Shown here: piece by piece, positions 52,282 through 62,419 of the stretch | How positions within the stretch are numbered: the stretch's first letter is position 1 | How the letters are laid out: the number at the start of each line of letters is the position of its first letter | Origin: Bacteroidia bacterium | GTDB taxonomy: Bacteria > Bacteroidota > Bacteroidia > Flavobacteriales > Flavobacteriaceae | Length of the DNA: 64,000 nt | Direction: 5' to 3' | Assembly: GCA_030425285.1 (NCBI GenBank) | Contig: JAUIAY010000001.1 | Span: 978,963-1,042,962, forward strand | Translations under genes and position numbers: made by a program | The notes under the pieces: model-generated | Databases searched by the model: none | Told to the model about the DNA's origin: nothing | What the model saw: only the letters and a program-made list of their open reading frames with translations

Positions 52282-54897
52282 TTGGCAAAAAAAGGAAAGA
52301 AGGAAACACCATTAATGAAACAGTACAATACCATCAAGGCCAAGTATCCTGACGCATTGTTGTTGTTTCGTGTAGGCGATTTTTATGAAACTTTTGGTGA
52401 AGATGCTGTGCGTACAGCCAAAATATTGGATATTATCCTTACCAAACGCGGAGCTGGTAGTGAGAGCGAGACCGAATTGGCAGGTTTTCCACATCATTCT
52501 TTAAATACCTATTTGCCAAAATTGGTTAAAGCTGGTGAACGTGTAGCTATTTGTGACCAGTTGGAAGACCCAAAGCAAACCAAAACTATTGTAAAACGTG
52601 GTGTAACCGAATTGGTGACACCTGGAGTCGCTTTGAATGATGAAGTCCTGAAATCAAAGTCCAATAATTTTTTATGTTCGGTTTATTTTGGTAAAACTTT
52701 TATTGGGATTTCTTTTTTGGATATATCTACGGGTGAATTTCTTACATCACAAGGAAATGCTGAATATATTGATAAGTTACTTCAGAATTTTAGCCCGAGT
52801 GAAATACTGGTTTCCAAGCAAAAACGGATGCATTTCAATGAAACTTTCGGTCAGGATTTTCATACCTTTTATTTGGAAGATTGGGTTTATCAAACCGATT
52901 ATGCCCATGAAACTCTTATCAAACATTTCAATACTAAAACATTAAAAGGTTATGGTGTTGAAGATTTGTATGAAGGTATTATTGCTTCTGGAGCTATTCT
53001 GCATTATTTAGGCGAAACGCAACATCACAAGTTACAACATATCACATCCATTAGCCGCATTGCCGAAGATGACTATGTGTGGATGGATAAGTTTACTATT
53101 CGGAATTTAGAGCTCTATCACTCTACCAATAACAATGCGGTAACTTTGCTGAATGTTATTGATAAAACCATTTCGCCTATGGGTGGGCGCATGCTCAAAC
53201 GCTGGTTGGCTTTACCGCTTAAGGATATCAAAAAAATTAAACAACGTCATGAGGTTGTTGACTTTTTAAGAAACAATCAATCCATCCTTCAAAAGATACA
53301 AAACCACATCAAACATATTGGTGATTTGGAGCGTTTAATTTCCAAAATTGCCACTGCGAAAGTAAACCCTAGAGAGGTTATTCAACTTAAAAACTCTTTG
53401 GAAGCTATTGTTCCTATCAAGGCTTTGGCTTCAAATGCCGGCAATGAAGCTTTAAATGTTGTTGGCGATACCTTGCAAAGTTGTGATGTGCTGCGTGAAA
53501 AAATAAAGGAAACTTTAAATGAAGATGCACCTGTAAATGTATTAAAAGGACATACTATTGCTGATGGTTTTTCTAAAGAGTTGGATGAACTACGTACATT
53601 ATCAACTTCTGGTAAAGACTATTTAGATAAGATGCTGGAGCGCGAAAGTGAGCGAACAGGTATCACGTCTTTAAAAATAGCTTCCAACAATGTATTTGGT
53701 TACTATATTGAGGTGCGGAATACACATAAAGATAAAGTCCCTCAAGAATGGATTCGTAAGCAAACTTTGGTCAATGCTGAACGCTATATTACTGAAGAGC
53801 TTAAAGAATATGAAGCTAAAATATTAGGTGCAGAAGAACGTATTTTAGCCATTGAGCAGCAATTGTTTTCGGAATTGATTCAATGGATGACCCAATACAT
53901 CAAACCAGTTCAACAAAATGCGCATTTAATAGGGCAACTGGATTGCTTATGTGGTTTTGCTCAATTGGCTAATGACAATAATTATATCTACCCAATAATA
54001 GATGACTCGCATGATTTGGATATCAAAGATGGTCGTCATCCTGTTATCGAAAAACAGTTGCCACCTAGCGAGGCTTATATTGCCAACGATGTATATTTAG
54101 ACCGTGAGAAGCAGCAAATGATTATGATTACCGGTCCCAACATGTCTGGTAAATCGGCTATTTTACGTCAAACAGCGCTTATTGTATTGTTAGCGCAAAC
54201 GGGCAGTTTTGTACCTGCAAAATCGGCAAGAATAGGATTGATTGATAAAATTTTTACCCGTGTAGGTGCCAGTGATAACATATCTATGGGTGAATCGACT
54301 TTTATGGTAGAGATGAATGAAACGGCATCTATTCTAAATAATATTTCAGAGCGCAGTCTGGTTTTGCTTGACGAGATTGGTCGTGGTACCAGTACCTATG
54401 ATGGCATTTCTATTGCCTGGGCCATTAGTGAATATTTACACGAACATCCAGCGAAAGCAAAAACCTTATTTGCCACACATTATCATGAGCTCAATGAAAT
54501 GACGGAAACGTTTGAGCGTATCAAAAACTTTAATGTTTCAGTTAAAGAATTAAAGGACAACGTACTTTTTTTACGGAAACTGGTTGAGGGTGGAAGCGAG
54601 CATAGTTTTGGTATTCATGTAGCAAAAATGGCTGGAATGCCGCAACAGGTTATTCATCGTGCTAATAAGATATTAAAGAAATTAGAAAAATCGCATTCTA
54701 GTGAAGAGTTGACCGATAAGGTGAAATCATTGAAAGATGACGAGATGCAATTGAGTTTCTTTAATTTAGACGACCCTCTATTGGAAAACATCAAAGAAGA
54801 GATTCTTCATATTGATATTAATACCTTAACTCCTGTGGAAGCACTTATGAAACTCAATGAGATAAAACGCATGTTGGTCAAGAAAAAACATGCCTAA
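52282..54897 (+). CDS. mutS: DNA mismatch repair protein MutS
   Basis: 871 residues from a TTG start. The mismatch-reading motif [15 protein letters not shown] (FYE) lies near residue 30. Connector, lever and clamp domains follow. The ATPase has Walker [14 protein letters not shown], Walker [17 protein letters not shown] and a FATHYHEL segment. It is MutS1, full length; the C-terminal helix-turn-helix is present. Confidence 0.97.
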   Translation: MAKKGKKETPLMKQYNTIKAKYPDALLLFRVGDFYETFGEDAVRTAKILDIILTKRGAGSESETELAGFPHHSLNTYLPKLVKAGERVAICDQLEDPKQTKTIVKRGVTELVTPGVALNDEVLKSKSNNFLCSVYFGKTFIGISFLDISTGEFLTSQGNAEYIDKLLQNFSPSEILVSKQKRMHFNETFGQDFHTFYLEDWVYQTDYAHETLIKHFNTKTLKGYGVEDLYEGIIASGAILHYLGETQHHKLQHITSISRIAEDDYVWMDKFTIRNLELYHSTNNNAVTLLNVIDKTISPMGGRMLKRWLALPLKDIKKIKQRHEVVDFLRNNQSILQKIQNHIKHIGDLERLISKIATAKVNPREVIQLKNSLEAIVPIKALASNAGNEALNVVGDTLQSCDVLREKIKETLNEDAPVNVLKGHTIADGFSKELDELRTLSTSGKDYLDKMLERESERTGITSLKIASNNVFGYYIEVRNTHKDKVPQEWIRKQTLVNAERYITEELKEYEAKILGAEERILAIEQQLFSELIQWMTQYIKPVQQNAHLIGQLDCLCGFAQLANDNNYIYPIIDDSHDLDIKDGRHPVIEKQLPPSEAYIANDVYLDREKQQMIMITGPNMSGKSAILRQTALIVLLAQTGSFVPAKSARIGLIDKIFTRVGASDNISMGESTFMVEMNETASILNNISERSLVLLDEIGRGTSTYDGISIAWAISEYLHEHPAKAKTLFATHYHELNEMTETFERIKNFNVSVKELKDNVLFLRKLVEGGSEHSFGIHVAKMAGMPQQVIHRANKILKKLEKSHSSEELTDKVKSLKDDEMQLSFFNLDDPLLENIKEEILHIDINTLTPVEALMKLNEIKRMLVKKKHA

Positions 54898-54926
54898 AAT
54901 AAAATCCATTATTTTTTTAAAAAGGC

Positions 54927-54956
54927 TTTGCATTTCCTAGAAATATTTTAAATTTG
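54927..54956 (+). promoter_or_regulatory. predicted tRNA operon promoter
   Basis: TTTG (54927-54930), an 18-base spacer, then TAAATTTG (54949-54956), 37 bp before the tRNA-Gly. A good match to the Bacteroidota consensus. Confidence 0.7.
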
Positions 54957-54993
54957 CATCCGCAATCGAGAGATTGTATGTTCATATAAATTT

Positions 54994-55065
54994 GCGAAAG
55001 TAGCTCAGGGGTAGAGCATCACCTTGCCAAGGTGAGGGTCGCGGGTTCAAATCCCGTCTTTCGCT
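54994..55065 (+). tRNA. tRNA-Gly (GCC)
   Basis: 72 nt. Acceptor GCGAAAG / CTTTCGC with discriminator T; anticodon stem TCACC / GGTGA with loop TTGCCAA, anticodon GCC at 55026-55028; T arm GCGGGTTCAAATCCCGT. CCA is not encoded. Confidence 0.97.
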
Positions 55066-55096
55066 CTGAAAACTTTCTTGAAAAATAAGTCGAGAT

Positions 55097-55181
55097 GCTG
55101 AAGTGGTGGAATTGGTAGACACGTTGGACTTAAAATCCAATGGCCATTATGGCCGTGCGGGTTCAAGTCCCGCCTTCAGTA
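55097..55181 (+). tRNA. tRNA-Leu (UAA)
   Basis: 85 nt. Acceptor GCTGAAG / CTTCAGT (one G-U pair), discriminator A. Anticodon stem TTGGA / TCCAA with loop CTTAAAA, anticodon TAA at 55131-55133. A long variable arm with GGCC/GGCC pairing is typical of class II tRNA. 31 bp after tRNA-Gly and likely in the same transcript. Confidence 0.97.
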
Positions 55182-55186
55182 CTGAA

Positions 55187-55216
55187 AAAAGCCGAAACAT
55201 TTGTTTCGGCTTTTTT
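55187..55216 (+). terminator. terminator of the tRNA operon
   Basis: AAAAGCCGAAAC (55187-55198) / GTTTCGGCTTTT (55203-55214) with a 4-base loop, followed by T, starting 5 bp after the tRNA-Leu. Confidence 0.93.
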
Positions 55217-55242
55217 ATTTTCATTACACAATGTATTTAACT

Positions 55243-55274
55243 AAAAAAAGCCCTCAACATTGAGGGCTTTTTTT
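55243..55274 (-). terminator. terminator of the Ala-rich lipoprotein gene
   Basis: A 12-bp stem (AAAAGCCCTCAA 55246-55257 / TTGAGGGCTTTT 55260-55271) with a 2-base gap at the tip and T runs on both strands; it can work in both directions. Confidence 0.88.
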
Positions 55275-55293
55275 ATTTCAAAAGATTCACTAA

Positions 55294-55671
55294 TTAGTGA
55301 CCTCCTTTTAATTCTTTAGCTTTTTCGTCTACTTTATCAGCAGCTTTGTTGGCAGCATCGTTTACAGCGTCAGCAGCATTATCTACAGCCTCTCCAGCAG
55401 CATCAACCGCATCGTTAGCAGCACCTTCAACTGCATCAGCAGCATCGTTTACAGCGTCACCAGCAGCATCAACCGCATTGTCCACAGCTTCGCCAGCTTC
55501 CTCTGCAGCGTCTTCAACAGCATCACCTGCATCTTCCATTGCTTCTTCAGTAGCATCAACAGCATTTTCTACAGCTTCCTCTGCAGAATCAGCTTTTTTC
55601 TCATCTCTACAAGATGTGAAAGAAATACTTAAGGCTAATAAGAAAGCAACACTTAATAATAATTTTTTCAT
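55294..55671 (-). CDS. Ala-rich repetitive lipoprotein
   Basis: 125 residues. Lipoprotein signal with SFTSC, then about 95 residues almost only of A, D, E, V, G and N in amphipathic repeats of 11 or 22 residues (such as EAVDNAADAVNDAAN). It ends KAADKVDEKAKELKGGH. The pattern is that of long amphipathic helices as in apolipoprotein or LEA-like stress proteins. Repeats are also visible in DNA (identical 21-base segments at 55352 and 55439). Role unknown; membrane or periplasmic stress protection is possible. Confidence 0.8.
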   Translation of the reverse strand: MKKLLLSVAFLLALSISFTSCRDEKKADSAEEAVENAVDATEEAMEDAGDAVEDAAEEAGEAVDNAVDAAGDAVNDAADAVEGAANDAVDAAGEAVDNAADAVNDAANKAADKVDEKAKELKGGH

Positions 55672-55780
55672 TAGTTTAAAGTTTTAGTGTTAATTAATAG
55701 TGCGAATTTAACAACAAATTTTGAATGTTAATTATTTTTTTTAACATTTTTTAACATTGTTATCAACGGCACTTTCAGGA

Positions 55781-57013
55781 CTATATACGTAAGTAATCCA
55801 TAATTTGGATTACGGATCCCGTATTTTTTTCGATAAAATTATAATTTTTTCTTCCAGACTCTTCTCTAAAGACTTGATTGTTCATTAACTTGTTCGTTAT
55901 CAAGGTAAAGGATTCTGAATCCTTCACCGAAAACATGCCATCAATTTCAATCATGATTTTGGCTTCGGGAAACTTATCATAATGGTTTCCAATAATGATT
56001 GGAACACCAAAAACAGCTGGTTCTAAAGTGTTGTGCAAACCTGTTGTGCCTATAGCACCACCTACATAGGCTATATCTGCATAGCTATAAATTTTGGACA
56101 GGATCCCTATAGTATCAATAATTAGAACAGAATAATTTGAAAGGTCTTGGCTGCCTTTTTCAGAAAACAAAATATTCTTCTTGATGAGCTGTTGTCTGAA
56201 TTTCTGTATTTGATTTGTTTTAATATTGTGAGGAGCAATTATAAACTTTTGAGTGTCTGGAGCCTTATTAATATAGTCCACTAAAATTTTTTCGTCTTCT
56301 GACCAGGTGCTACCTGCAACAAGGCATAAAGAATCATTTTTGAAAGTTTTAATGAAATCTAATTCATTGTCTTGATTTAGTTGATTAAAAACTCGGTCAA
56401 ATCGTGTGTCACCTGATACAGTTGTGTTATGATAATCAATTTGCTCCAACAGTTCCTTCGATTTTAAATCTTGTGTAAAAATATGTTCGAAAGCAAACAA
56501 CTTGTCACGCATAAAACCACCTAAAGGTTTGAAGTATGATTGGTTTTTTCTAAACAGTGCAGAGATTAGTATTGCTCGATATTGATGTTTTTTTAGTTCA
56601 CTCAAATAATTAGGCCAAATATCGTACTTAACAAAAATGGTCAATTTGGGTTTCACGATATCCAAAAACCGTTTGGTATTAGCTTTAGTATCAATAGGCA
56701 GATAGCAAACAATATCGGCTACTGGAGTGTTTTTTCTTATTTCATAACCTGAAGGGGAAAAGAATGTTAATACAATTTTGTGGTCCTTGTACTGTTTCCT
56801 TATTTCCTGAAAAACAGGTAATCCTTGTTCAAATTCCCCTAATGAGGCACAGTGAAACCAAATACAGTTGTCAGCTTCTTGAACGCTATTTTCTAGAATT
56901 TGAAATGATTGGGATCGACCTTCAACACCTAATTTAATTTTATCATTAAATGGTGCTATGAACTTGAGCCCAAGTTGTAGTAAATGTATCCCAATGTTAT
57001 AAAAAATCCCCAA
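55781..57013 (-). CDS. waaA: 3-deoxy-D-manno-octulosonic acid transferase
   Basis: 410 residues. Adds Kdo to lipid A at the inner membrane. N-terminal anchor; WFHCASLGEFEQGLPVFQEI is the family signature; LVAGSTWSEDEKILVDYINKA and AYVGGAIGTTGLHNTLEPAVFGVPIIIG form the nucleotide-sugar site. Divergent from the aminotransferase gene. Confidence 0.95.
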   Translation of the reverse strand: MGIFYNIGIHLLQLGLKFIAPFNDKIKLGVEGRSQSFQILENSVQEADNCIWFHCASLGEFEQGLPVFQEIRKQYKDHKIVLTFFSPSGYEIRKNTPVADIVCYLPIDTKANTKRFLDIVKPKLTIFVKYDIWPNYLSELKKHQYRAILISALFRKNQSYFKPLGGFMRDKLFAFEHIFTQDLKSKELLEQIDYHNTTVSGDTRFDRVFNQLNQDNELDFIKTFKNDSLCLVAGSTWSEDEKILVDYINKAPDTQKFIIAPHNIKTNQIQKFRQQLIKKNILFSEKGSQDLSNYSVLIIDTIGILSKIYSYADIAYVGGAIGTTGLHNTLEPAVFGVPIIIGNHYDKFPEAKIMIEIDGMFSVKDSESFTLITNKLMNNQVFREESGRKNYNFIEKNTGSVIQIMDYLRI

Positions 57014-57128
57014 CAGTCATACTTTGATGCTAAAATACATTTCTTTAAAATAACTTCACGATTAAAATTAATATTATTAGCGAGTCTTTCATTGGTTTGC
57101 AAAGCCGAATTTTGTAATTTCGTAACGT

Positions 57129-58262
57129 ATGAAAAAAATTCAAATGGTTGACCTAAAAGGTCAATATTCCGGTATAAAGAATGTTGTGAATCCTGCGATA
57201 CAGGAGGTTATAGAAACTACGACATTCATTAATGGACCCAAAGTCCATGAGTTTCAAAAAAATCTTGAAAACTATTTAGGCGTAAAACACGTCATTCCCT
57301 GTGCTAATGGTACGGATGCGTTACAGATTGCCATGATGGGACTTGGTTTAAAACCAGGTGATGAGGTCATTACGGCCGATTTTACGTTTGCAGCCACAGT
57401 TGAGGTTATTGCTTTGTTGCAGTTAACACCGGTTTTGGTTGATGTTAATTCTGATGATTTTAACATTAATATTGAGGCGATTAAAAAAGCAATAACTCCA
57501 AAAACTAAAGCTATTGTTCCTGTGCATTTATTTGGGCAGTGTGCCAATATGGAAGCAATCATGGAAATTGCTGAAGCTCACAATTTGTTTGTTATTGAAG
57601 ATAATGCACAAGCCATTGGCGCAACTTACACGTATAAAAATGGCAAAAAGGCCCAAGCAGGAACTATGGGTCATGTAGCTTCTACATCGTTTTTTCCATC
57701 TAAAAATTTAGGCTGTTATGGCGATGGTGGCGCTATTTTTACGAACGATGACGAGTTGGCGCATACCATTAGAGGGATTGTGAACCACGGAATGTATGAA
57801 CGTTATCACCATGATGTGGTTGGTGTGAATTCACGCTTGGATTCTATTCAGGCTGTTGTTTTGGATGCCAAGTTGCCACATTTGGATACCTATAACAAAG
57901 CAAGGAGAGATGCTGCTCATAAATATAATGAAGCATTTAAGAATGTTGAAAAGATAACAACACCTTACCAAAATGGAGGTTCTGATAGTCACGTGTATCA
58001 TCAATATACTTTAAAACTTGAAGGTGTTGATCGTGATGGACTCGTTAAGTTCTTGAATAGTCATGATATTCCATGTGGTGTTTATTACCCAATACCATTG
58101 CATAAACAAAAAGCTTATCAGGATTTGAGATATAATGAAGCCGATTTTACAGTAACCAATCAATTGGTTAAGCAGGTTATCTCATTGCCAATGCATACCG
58201 AACTGGATGATGAGCAAATTGATTTTATAACGTCGAAAGTTTTAGAATTCGTCAATGGGTAA
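57129..58262 (+). CDS. DegT/DnrJ/EryC1/StrS family sugar aminotransferase
   Basis: 377 residues, PLP-dependent. The PLP lysine is in SFFPSKNLGCYGDGGA; ANGTDALQIAMMGLGL and EDNAQAIGATYTYKNGKKA are other conserved segments. These enzymes aminate nucleotide-linked keto-sugars for surface polysaccharides. It overlaps galE by 8 bp and lies next to waaA, which fits LPS or O-antigen sugar synthesis. Confidence 0.92.
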   Translation: MKKIQMVDLKGQYSGIKNVVNPAIQEVIETTTFINGPKVHEFQKNLENYLGVKHVIPCANGTDALQIAMMGLGLKPGDEVITADFTFAATVEVIALLQLTPVLVDVNSDDFNINIEAIKKAITPKTKAIVPVHLFGQCANMEAIMEIAEAHNLFVIEDNAQAIGATYTYKNGKKAQAGTMGHVASTSFFPSKNLGCYGDGGAIFTNDDELAHTIRGIVNHGMYERYHHDVVGVNSRLDSIQAVVLDAKLPHLDTYNKARRDAAHKYNEAFKNVEKITTPYQNGGSDSHVYHQYTLKLEGVDRDGLVKFLNSHDIPCGVYYPIPLHKQKAYQDLRYNEADFTVTNQLVKQVISLPMHTELDDEQIDFITSKVLEFVNG

Positions 58263-59277
58263 AATACTGGTTACAGGTGGTTTAGGATTTATTGGTTCGC
58301 ATACAGTTGTCGAATTACAAAATGAAGGTTTTGAAGTGGTCATTATTGACGATCTGTCCAATTCGTCTATTGATGTTTTAAATGGCATTACGGCAATAAC
58401 TGGAAAAACACCCGTTTTTGAAAAACTGGATTTAAAGGATAAACCCAAGGTTCAGAGCTTTTTCAAAAAGCATCAAGATATTGAAGGCATTATTCATTTT
58501 GCGGCAAGTAAGGCTGTTGGTGAAAGTGTTCAGAACCCATTGATGTATTACGAAAACAATATCAATACATTGGTATATGTGCTACAAGAGTTAACAGGTC
58601 TGCCTAAAGCAAATTTTATATTCAGTTCTTCCTGTACTGTTTATGGTCAGGCTGATGTCATGCCAATAACCGAAAATGCTCCTGTTAAACCGGCTGAGTC
58701 ACCTTATGGTAATACCAAGCAAATTGGTGAGGAAATTATTCAGGATACTTGTAAAGTTGCCCCTAGTATGAAAGCTATTTCATTGCGTTATTTTAACCCA
58801 ATTGGAGCACACCCAAGTGCCAAAATAGGGGAATTGCCTTTGGGAGTACCTCAAAACCTTGTCCCTTTTATTACGCAAACAGCAGCTGGTTTACGCGATT
58901 GTTTATCTGTTTTTGGAGATGATTATCCAACTCCAGATGGCACATGTATCCGAGATTATATTCATGTAGTCGATTTGGCCAAAGCCCACGTTGTGGCGCT
59001 CCAAAGGTTGTTGAATAATGAACACAAAGCCAATTACGAGACTTTTAATGTGGGCACAGGTGTGGGAAGTTCGGTGCTGGAGGTTATTCAGTCTTTTGAG
59101 CGGGTTTCGGGTGTGTCTTTAAACTACAAAATGGCTCCAAGACGCGAAGGAGATGTCACCAAAGCTTATGCCGATACTACCAAAGCCAATTCGGAGTTGG
59201 GATGGCAAGCTAAATCTACTTTAGATGATTCCGTGCAATCGGCATGGTTATGGGAAAAGGAAATAAGAAACTTATAA
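58255..59277 (+). CDS. galE: UDP-glucose 4-epimerase
   Basis: 340 residues, extended SDR. GGLGFIGSHTVVELQ binds NAD; the catalytic SSSCTVYG serine region and YGNTKQ (Tyr-xxx-Lys) are present; ISLRYFNPIGAHPSAKIGE is the substrate-binding signature of GalE. It supplies UDP-galactose. Overlaps the aminotransferase gene. Confidence 0.94.
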   Translation: MGKILVTGGLGFIGSHTVVELQNEGFEVVIIDDLSNSSIDVLNGITAITGKTPVFEKLDLKDKPKVQSFFKKHQDIEGIIHFAASKAVGESVQNPLMYYENNINTLVYVLQELTGLPKANFIFSSSCTVYGQADVMPITENAPVKPAESPYGNTKQIGEEIIQDTCKVAPSMKAISLRYFNPIGAHPSAKIGELPLGVPQNLVPFITQTAAGLRDCLSVFGDDYPTPDGTCIRDYIHVVDLAKAHVVALQRLLNNEHKANYETFNVGTGVGSSVLEVIQSFERVSGVSLNYKMAPRREGDVTKAYADTTKANSELGWQAKSTLDDSVQSAWLWEKEIRNL

Positions 59278-59287
59278 AACCACCATA

Positions 59288-60565
59288 ATGAAAACGATTT
59301 TATCTCTAGTCACCCTATTATTTTCAACACTAATAATAGGTCAGAACACCTATTTACATTGCGGAAAGCTGTTGGATACCCAAAACGGAAAAGTATTAGA
59401 AACGAAAACCATTATTGTTTCTGGCGATAAAATATTGGCTATTGAAGATGGTTATAAACAACCTAATTCATCTGAAGATATAGTTATTGATCTAAAGAAT
59501 AAAGCAGTCATGCCAGGCTTTATAGATATGCACGTGCATTTGGAAATGGAGACCAATCCGCAGAAATACTTGGAGGGCTTTATATTGAATGATGCCGATG
59601 TAGCTTATAATACTTTGGATTATGCCAAACGAACACTTTTGGCCGGTTTTACAACCGTTAGGGATCTGGGAGGTAGTGGCATTAACGTATCGTTACGTAA
59701 TGCCATAAATTCTGGAAAAGTTGAAGGCCCTAGAATTTTTACTGCTGAAAAAGCCTTGGCAACAACAGGTGGTCATGCCGATCCAACCAATGGTGTAAAG
59801 GATGAGTTAAAAGGTGATCCAGGACCAAAAGATGGTGTGGTAAATAGTATTGACGATGCCAAAAAAGCAGTTAGACAACGCTATAAAAATGGTGCCGATT
59901 TAATTAAAATAACAGCAACAGGAGGTGTGTTGAGTGTGGCTAAAAGTGGGCAAAACCCACAGTTTACTGTTGAAGAAATAAAGGCTATCTGTGAAACCGC
60001 TAAAGATTATGGATTCCATGTAGCTGCTCATGCGCATGGAGATGAAGGTATGCAGCGTGCTGTATTAGGTGGTGTTAAAACCATTGAGCACGGAACCTTA
60101 ATGAGTGCTGAAACTATGCAATTGATGATAGAGCATGATGCGTATTTGGTACCAACTATTACAGCAGGAAAATCGGTTACAGACAAAGCTAAAATACCAG
60201 GTTATTACCCAGATGTGGTTGTCGGAAAAGCATTGGATATCGGTCCTAAAATTCAAGAGACCTTTGGGAGAGCTTATAAAAAAGGAGTTGGTATTGCATT
60301 TGGGACAGATGCTGGCGTTTTTTTGCATGGCGAAAATGCCAAAGAGTTTGGTTATATGGTAGAGGCTGGTATGCCTGAACTAAAAGCTTTGCAAAGTGCT
60401 ACGATAACCAATGCCAAAATCCTGAAAATGGAAAATGAGATAGGGCAATTGGAAGCAGGGTTTTTGGCTGATATTATTGCCACGAATGATAACCCTCTTG
60501 AAAACATTAAAACAACTGAAAATGTTGTTTTTGTAATGAAATCTGGTAAAATCTATAAAAAATAG
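59288..60565 (+). CDS. exported amidohydrolase family protein
   Basis: 425 residues with a signal peptide (to about residue 18). Metal-binding HVHLEM (HxH), the lysine segment DLIKITATGG, HAHGDEGM, IEHGT and GTDAGVF form the di-zinc centre of the amidohydrolase superfamily, close to imidazolonepropionase-like and Xaa-Pro dipeptidase-like members. Likely periplasmic hydrolysis of a small peptide or amide. It starts 10 bp after galE. Confidence 0.9.
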   Translation: MKTILSLVTLLFSTLIIGQNTYLHCGKLLDTQNGKVLETKTIIVSGDKILAIEDGYKQPNSSEDIVIDLKNKAVMPGFIDMHVHLEMETNPQKYLEGFILNDADVAYNTLDYAKRTLLAGFTTVRDLGGSGINVSLRNAINSGKVEGPRIFTAEKALATTGGHADPTNGVKDELKGDPGPKDGVVNSIDDAKKAVRQRYKNGADLIKITATGGVLSVAKSGQNPQFTVEEIKAICETAKDYGFHVAAHAHGDEGMQRAVLGGVKTIEHGTLMSAETMQLMIEHDAYLVPTITAGKSVTDKAKIPGYYPDVVVGKALDIGPKIQETFGRAYKKGVGIAFGTDAGVFLHGENAKEFGYMVEAGMPELKALQSATITNAKILKMENEIGQLEAGFLADIIATNDNPLENIKTTENVVFVMKSGKIYKK

Positions 60566-60679
60566 CCTTTCAAGACTGTTAATAATTCACGAGAATCATT
60601 ACGAATATTATAATGATATCCCGTTATAATTATTAGATTCATATTAATTATTTGATTTACAAAGGTTTAACTTTTGTTT

Positions 60680-60711
60680 TTTGGATAAGCGTCATATCCT
60701 TTGTTACTTTG
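60680..60711 (+). promoter_or_regulatory. candidate promoter of the small gene 60733-60924
   Basis: TTTG (60680-60683), a 21-base spacer and TACTTTG (60705-60711), one base short of the TAnnTTTG consensus. Confidence 0.4.
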
Positions 60712-60732
60712 TATCAAATGATAAATGATATT

Positions 60733-60924
60733 ATGAAATTGATTACAGTAAAACGCGAAACGCAAACCGAAAAACGATTCACACCAAAAATGGGTGAATT
60801 ACTAACCAAAGTGACCTATATCAAAAAGCAATTTTTGAGTATCCCTTTTAAGACTGTTCATAAGTACCGAGAGACTTATTATGGGGAAGTCAAAGATTGT
60901 GAAGCCTGCGAATTAGCAAGATAA
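60733..60924 (+). CDS. small basic protein of unknown function
   Basis: 63 residues from the ATG at 60733; ATG 60718 is possible. Basic N-terminal half (KLITVKRETQTEKRFTPKMG), then YIKKQFLSIPFKTVHKYRETYYGEVKDC and a CEAC pair near the C-terminus. A candidate promoter and a terminator flank it, so it is probably a real monocistronic gene. No known family recognised. Confidence 0.65.
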   Translation: MKLITVKRETQTEKRFTPKMGELLTKVTYIKKQFLSIPFKTVHKYRETYYGEVKDCEACELAR

Positions 60925-60931
60925 AATATAA

Positions 60932-60960
60932 AAAAAGCCTCAATTAGTTTGAGGCTTTTT
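60932..60960. terminator. bidirectional terminator overlapping the 3' end of lspA
   Basis: AAAAAGCCTCAA (60932-60943) / TTGAGGCTTTTT (60949-60960) with a 5-base loop. The lspA stop lies in it. Confidence 0.88.
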
Positions 60961-61444
60961 CTTTTTTATGTGTTTTGAAATTACTGTAAAGCAAGAGTCC
61001 CATACCTAACATAACCGACATATCGGCTACATTGAAAATTCCGGTCTTGAAGACGCCTCCTAAATCAATATGAAAAAAATCGGTTACGGAGCCGTAAACA
61101 ATTCTATCGTAAACATTGGCAACACCACCGCCTATAATACAACAAAAACCAATTAAGGAAAAGCGATCCAACGATTTGTTTTTTATGATATAATAAAGCA
61201 CATATCCTAGAACTCCTATAGGTAGAATTAACAATAAAATCAATCGCAATGTAGGATTGAAATCACTACCCATTCCTAAAAAAGCACCTGTGTTTTCAAC
61301 ATTGTGAAGCGTGAAGTAATCACCAATAATAGGCGTTTCACTAAAGGGGGTGACTTGTGCTCTAACAATGATTTTAGAAATTTGGTCAATAGCAATATTG
61401 AAAACAATCAATAATACAATAAAAGCCGTTCGCGATAATTTCAT
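60944..61444 (-). CDS. lspA: lipoprotein signal peptidase (signal peptidase II)
   Basis: 166 residues with four membrane helices. Catalytic aspartates are probably Asp122 (SVTDFFH) and Asp141 (FNVADMSV), 19 residues apart as in other LspA proteins; GGGVANVYDR is the conserved motif before them. It removes signal peptides from lipidated prolipoproteins, of which this window encodes several. Coupled to fabD by TAATG. Confidence 0.95.
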   Translation of the reverse strand: MKLSRTAFIVLLIVFNIAIDQISKIIVRAQVTPFSETPIIGDYFTLHNVENTGAFLGMGSDFNPTLRLILLLILPIGVLGYVLYYIIKNKSLDRFSLIGFCCIIGGGVANVYDRIVYGSVTDFFHIDLGGVFKTGIFNVADMSVMLGMGLLLYSNFKTHKKEKASN

Positions 61445-62337
61445 TAGGCGTTGGTTTCTAATGTAGCCGAGGCTGTTTGAGCGTCTCTGTTGATTTTCTT
61501 TACTAATCCTTGCAAAACATTTCCAGGGCCTACTTCCGTAAATAGTGTTGCGCCATCAGCTATCATATGCTGTACGGATTGTGTCCATTTTACAGGAGCC
61601 GTTAATTGAGAAATTAAGTTAGCCTTAATCGTGTTTTCATCGGTAACAGCTGTTGTCGAAACATTTTGATAAATCGGACAAATAGGTTTGTTAAATGTGG
61701 TATTTTCTATTGCAGCAGCTAATTCTTCACGAGCTGGTTCCATAAGCGGTGAATGGAATGCTCCACCAACAGGTAATACCAAAGCTCTTCGTGCACCTTC
61801 TTCCTTGAGTGTTTCACAGGCTTTGTTAATAGCATCAACTTCACCAGAAATCACCAATTGTCCTGGGCAATTATAATTGGCAGCCACAACAATACCATCT
61901 GTAGTGGCACATACTTTTTCAACTATATCGTCATCTAATCCCAAAACAGCAGCCATAGTACTGGGTTTTAATTCACAGGCTTTTTGCATGGCCATAGCAC
62001 GTTGTGAAACCAGTCTCAATCCATCTTCAAAATTTAAGGTGCCATTGGCAACCAATGCAGAAAATTCTCCTAACGAATGACCTGCAACCATATCAGGCTT
62101 AAAACTATCTCCTAATGTTTTGGCTAGAATAACAGAGTGTAAAAATATAGCAGGTTGTGTAACCTTGGTTTGTTTTAAATCATCGGCTGAACCTTCAAAC
62201 ATGGTATCTGTAATAGAAAACCCTAAAATTTCGTTAGCGCGTTCAAAAAGCTCTTGAGCTAACGATGAGTTTTCGTAAAGATCCAATCCCATTCCAGTAA
62301 ACTGGGCACCTTGACCAGGAAATATATATGCGTTCAT
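61444..62337 (-). CDS. fabD: malonyl-CoA-acyl carrier protein transacylase
   Basis: 297 residues from the ATG at 62337 (MNAYIFPGQGAQ). Nucleophile Ser88 in GHSLGEFSALVANG; GAFHSPLMEPA carries the catalytic His. It loads malonyl groups onto ACP for fatty-acid synthesis. Overlaps lspA by 1 bp. Confidence 0.96.
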   Translation of the reverse strand: MNAYIFPGQGAQFTGMGLDLYENSSLAQELFERANEILGFSITDTMFEGSADDLKQTKVTQPAIFLHSVILAKTLGDSFKPDMVAGHSLGEFSALVANGTLNFEDGLRLVSQRAMAMQKACELKPSTMAAVLGLDDDIVEKVCATTDGIVVAANYNCPGQLVISGEVDAINKACETLKEEGARRALVLPVGGAFHSPLMEPAREELAAAIENTTFNKPICPIYQNVSTTAVTDENTIKANLISQLTAPVKWTQSVQHMIADGATLFTEVGPGNVLQGLVKKINRDAQTASATLETNA

Positions 62338-62419
62338 AAATTTCAAATTTTATTTGGTGCAAAAATAAGAATTATATCTTTAAAAGAATTAGCTATTAAA
62401 ATGTTGAAGGAAGAATCTG

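Noticed and set aside
55340-55600. Regular short DNA repeats that might look like a CRISPR array
   Set aside because: The units are coding, in frame, unequal in spacing and without unique spacers; no cas genes are near.
55346-55687. 113-residue plus-strand frame made of Ala/Ser repeats
   Set aside because: It is the reverse reading of the Ala/Asp repeat lipoprotein; the plus-strand product has no signal peptide or start context.
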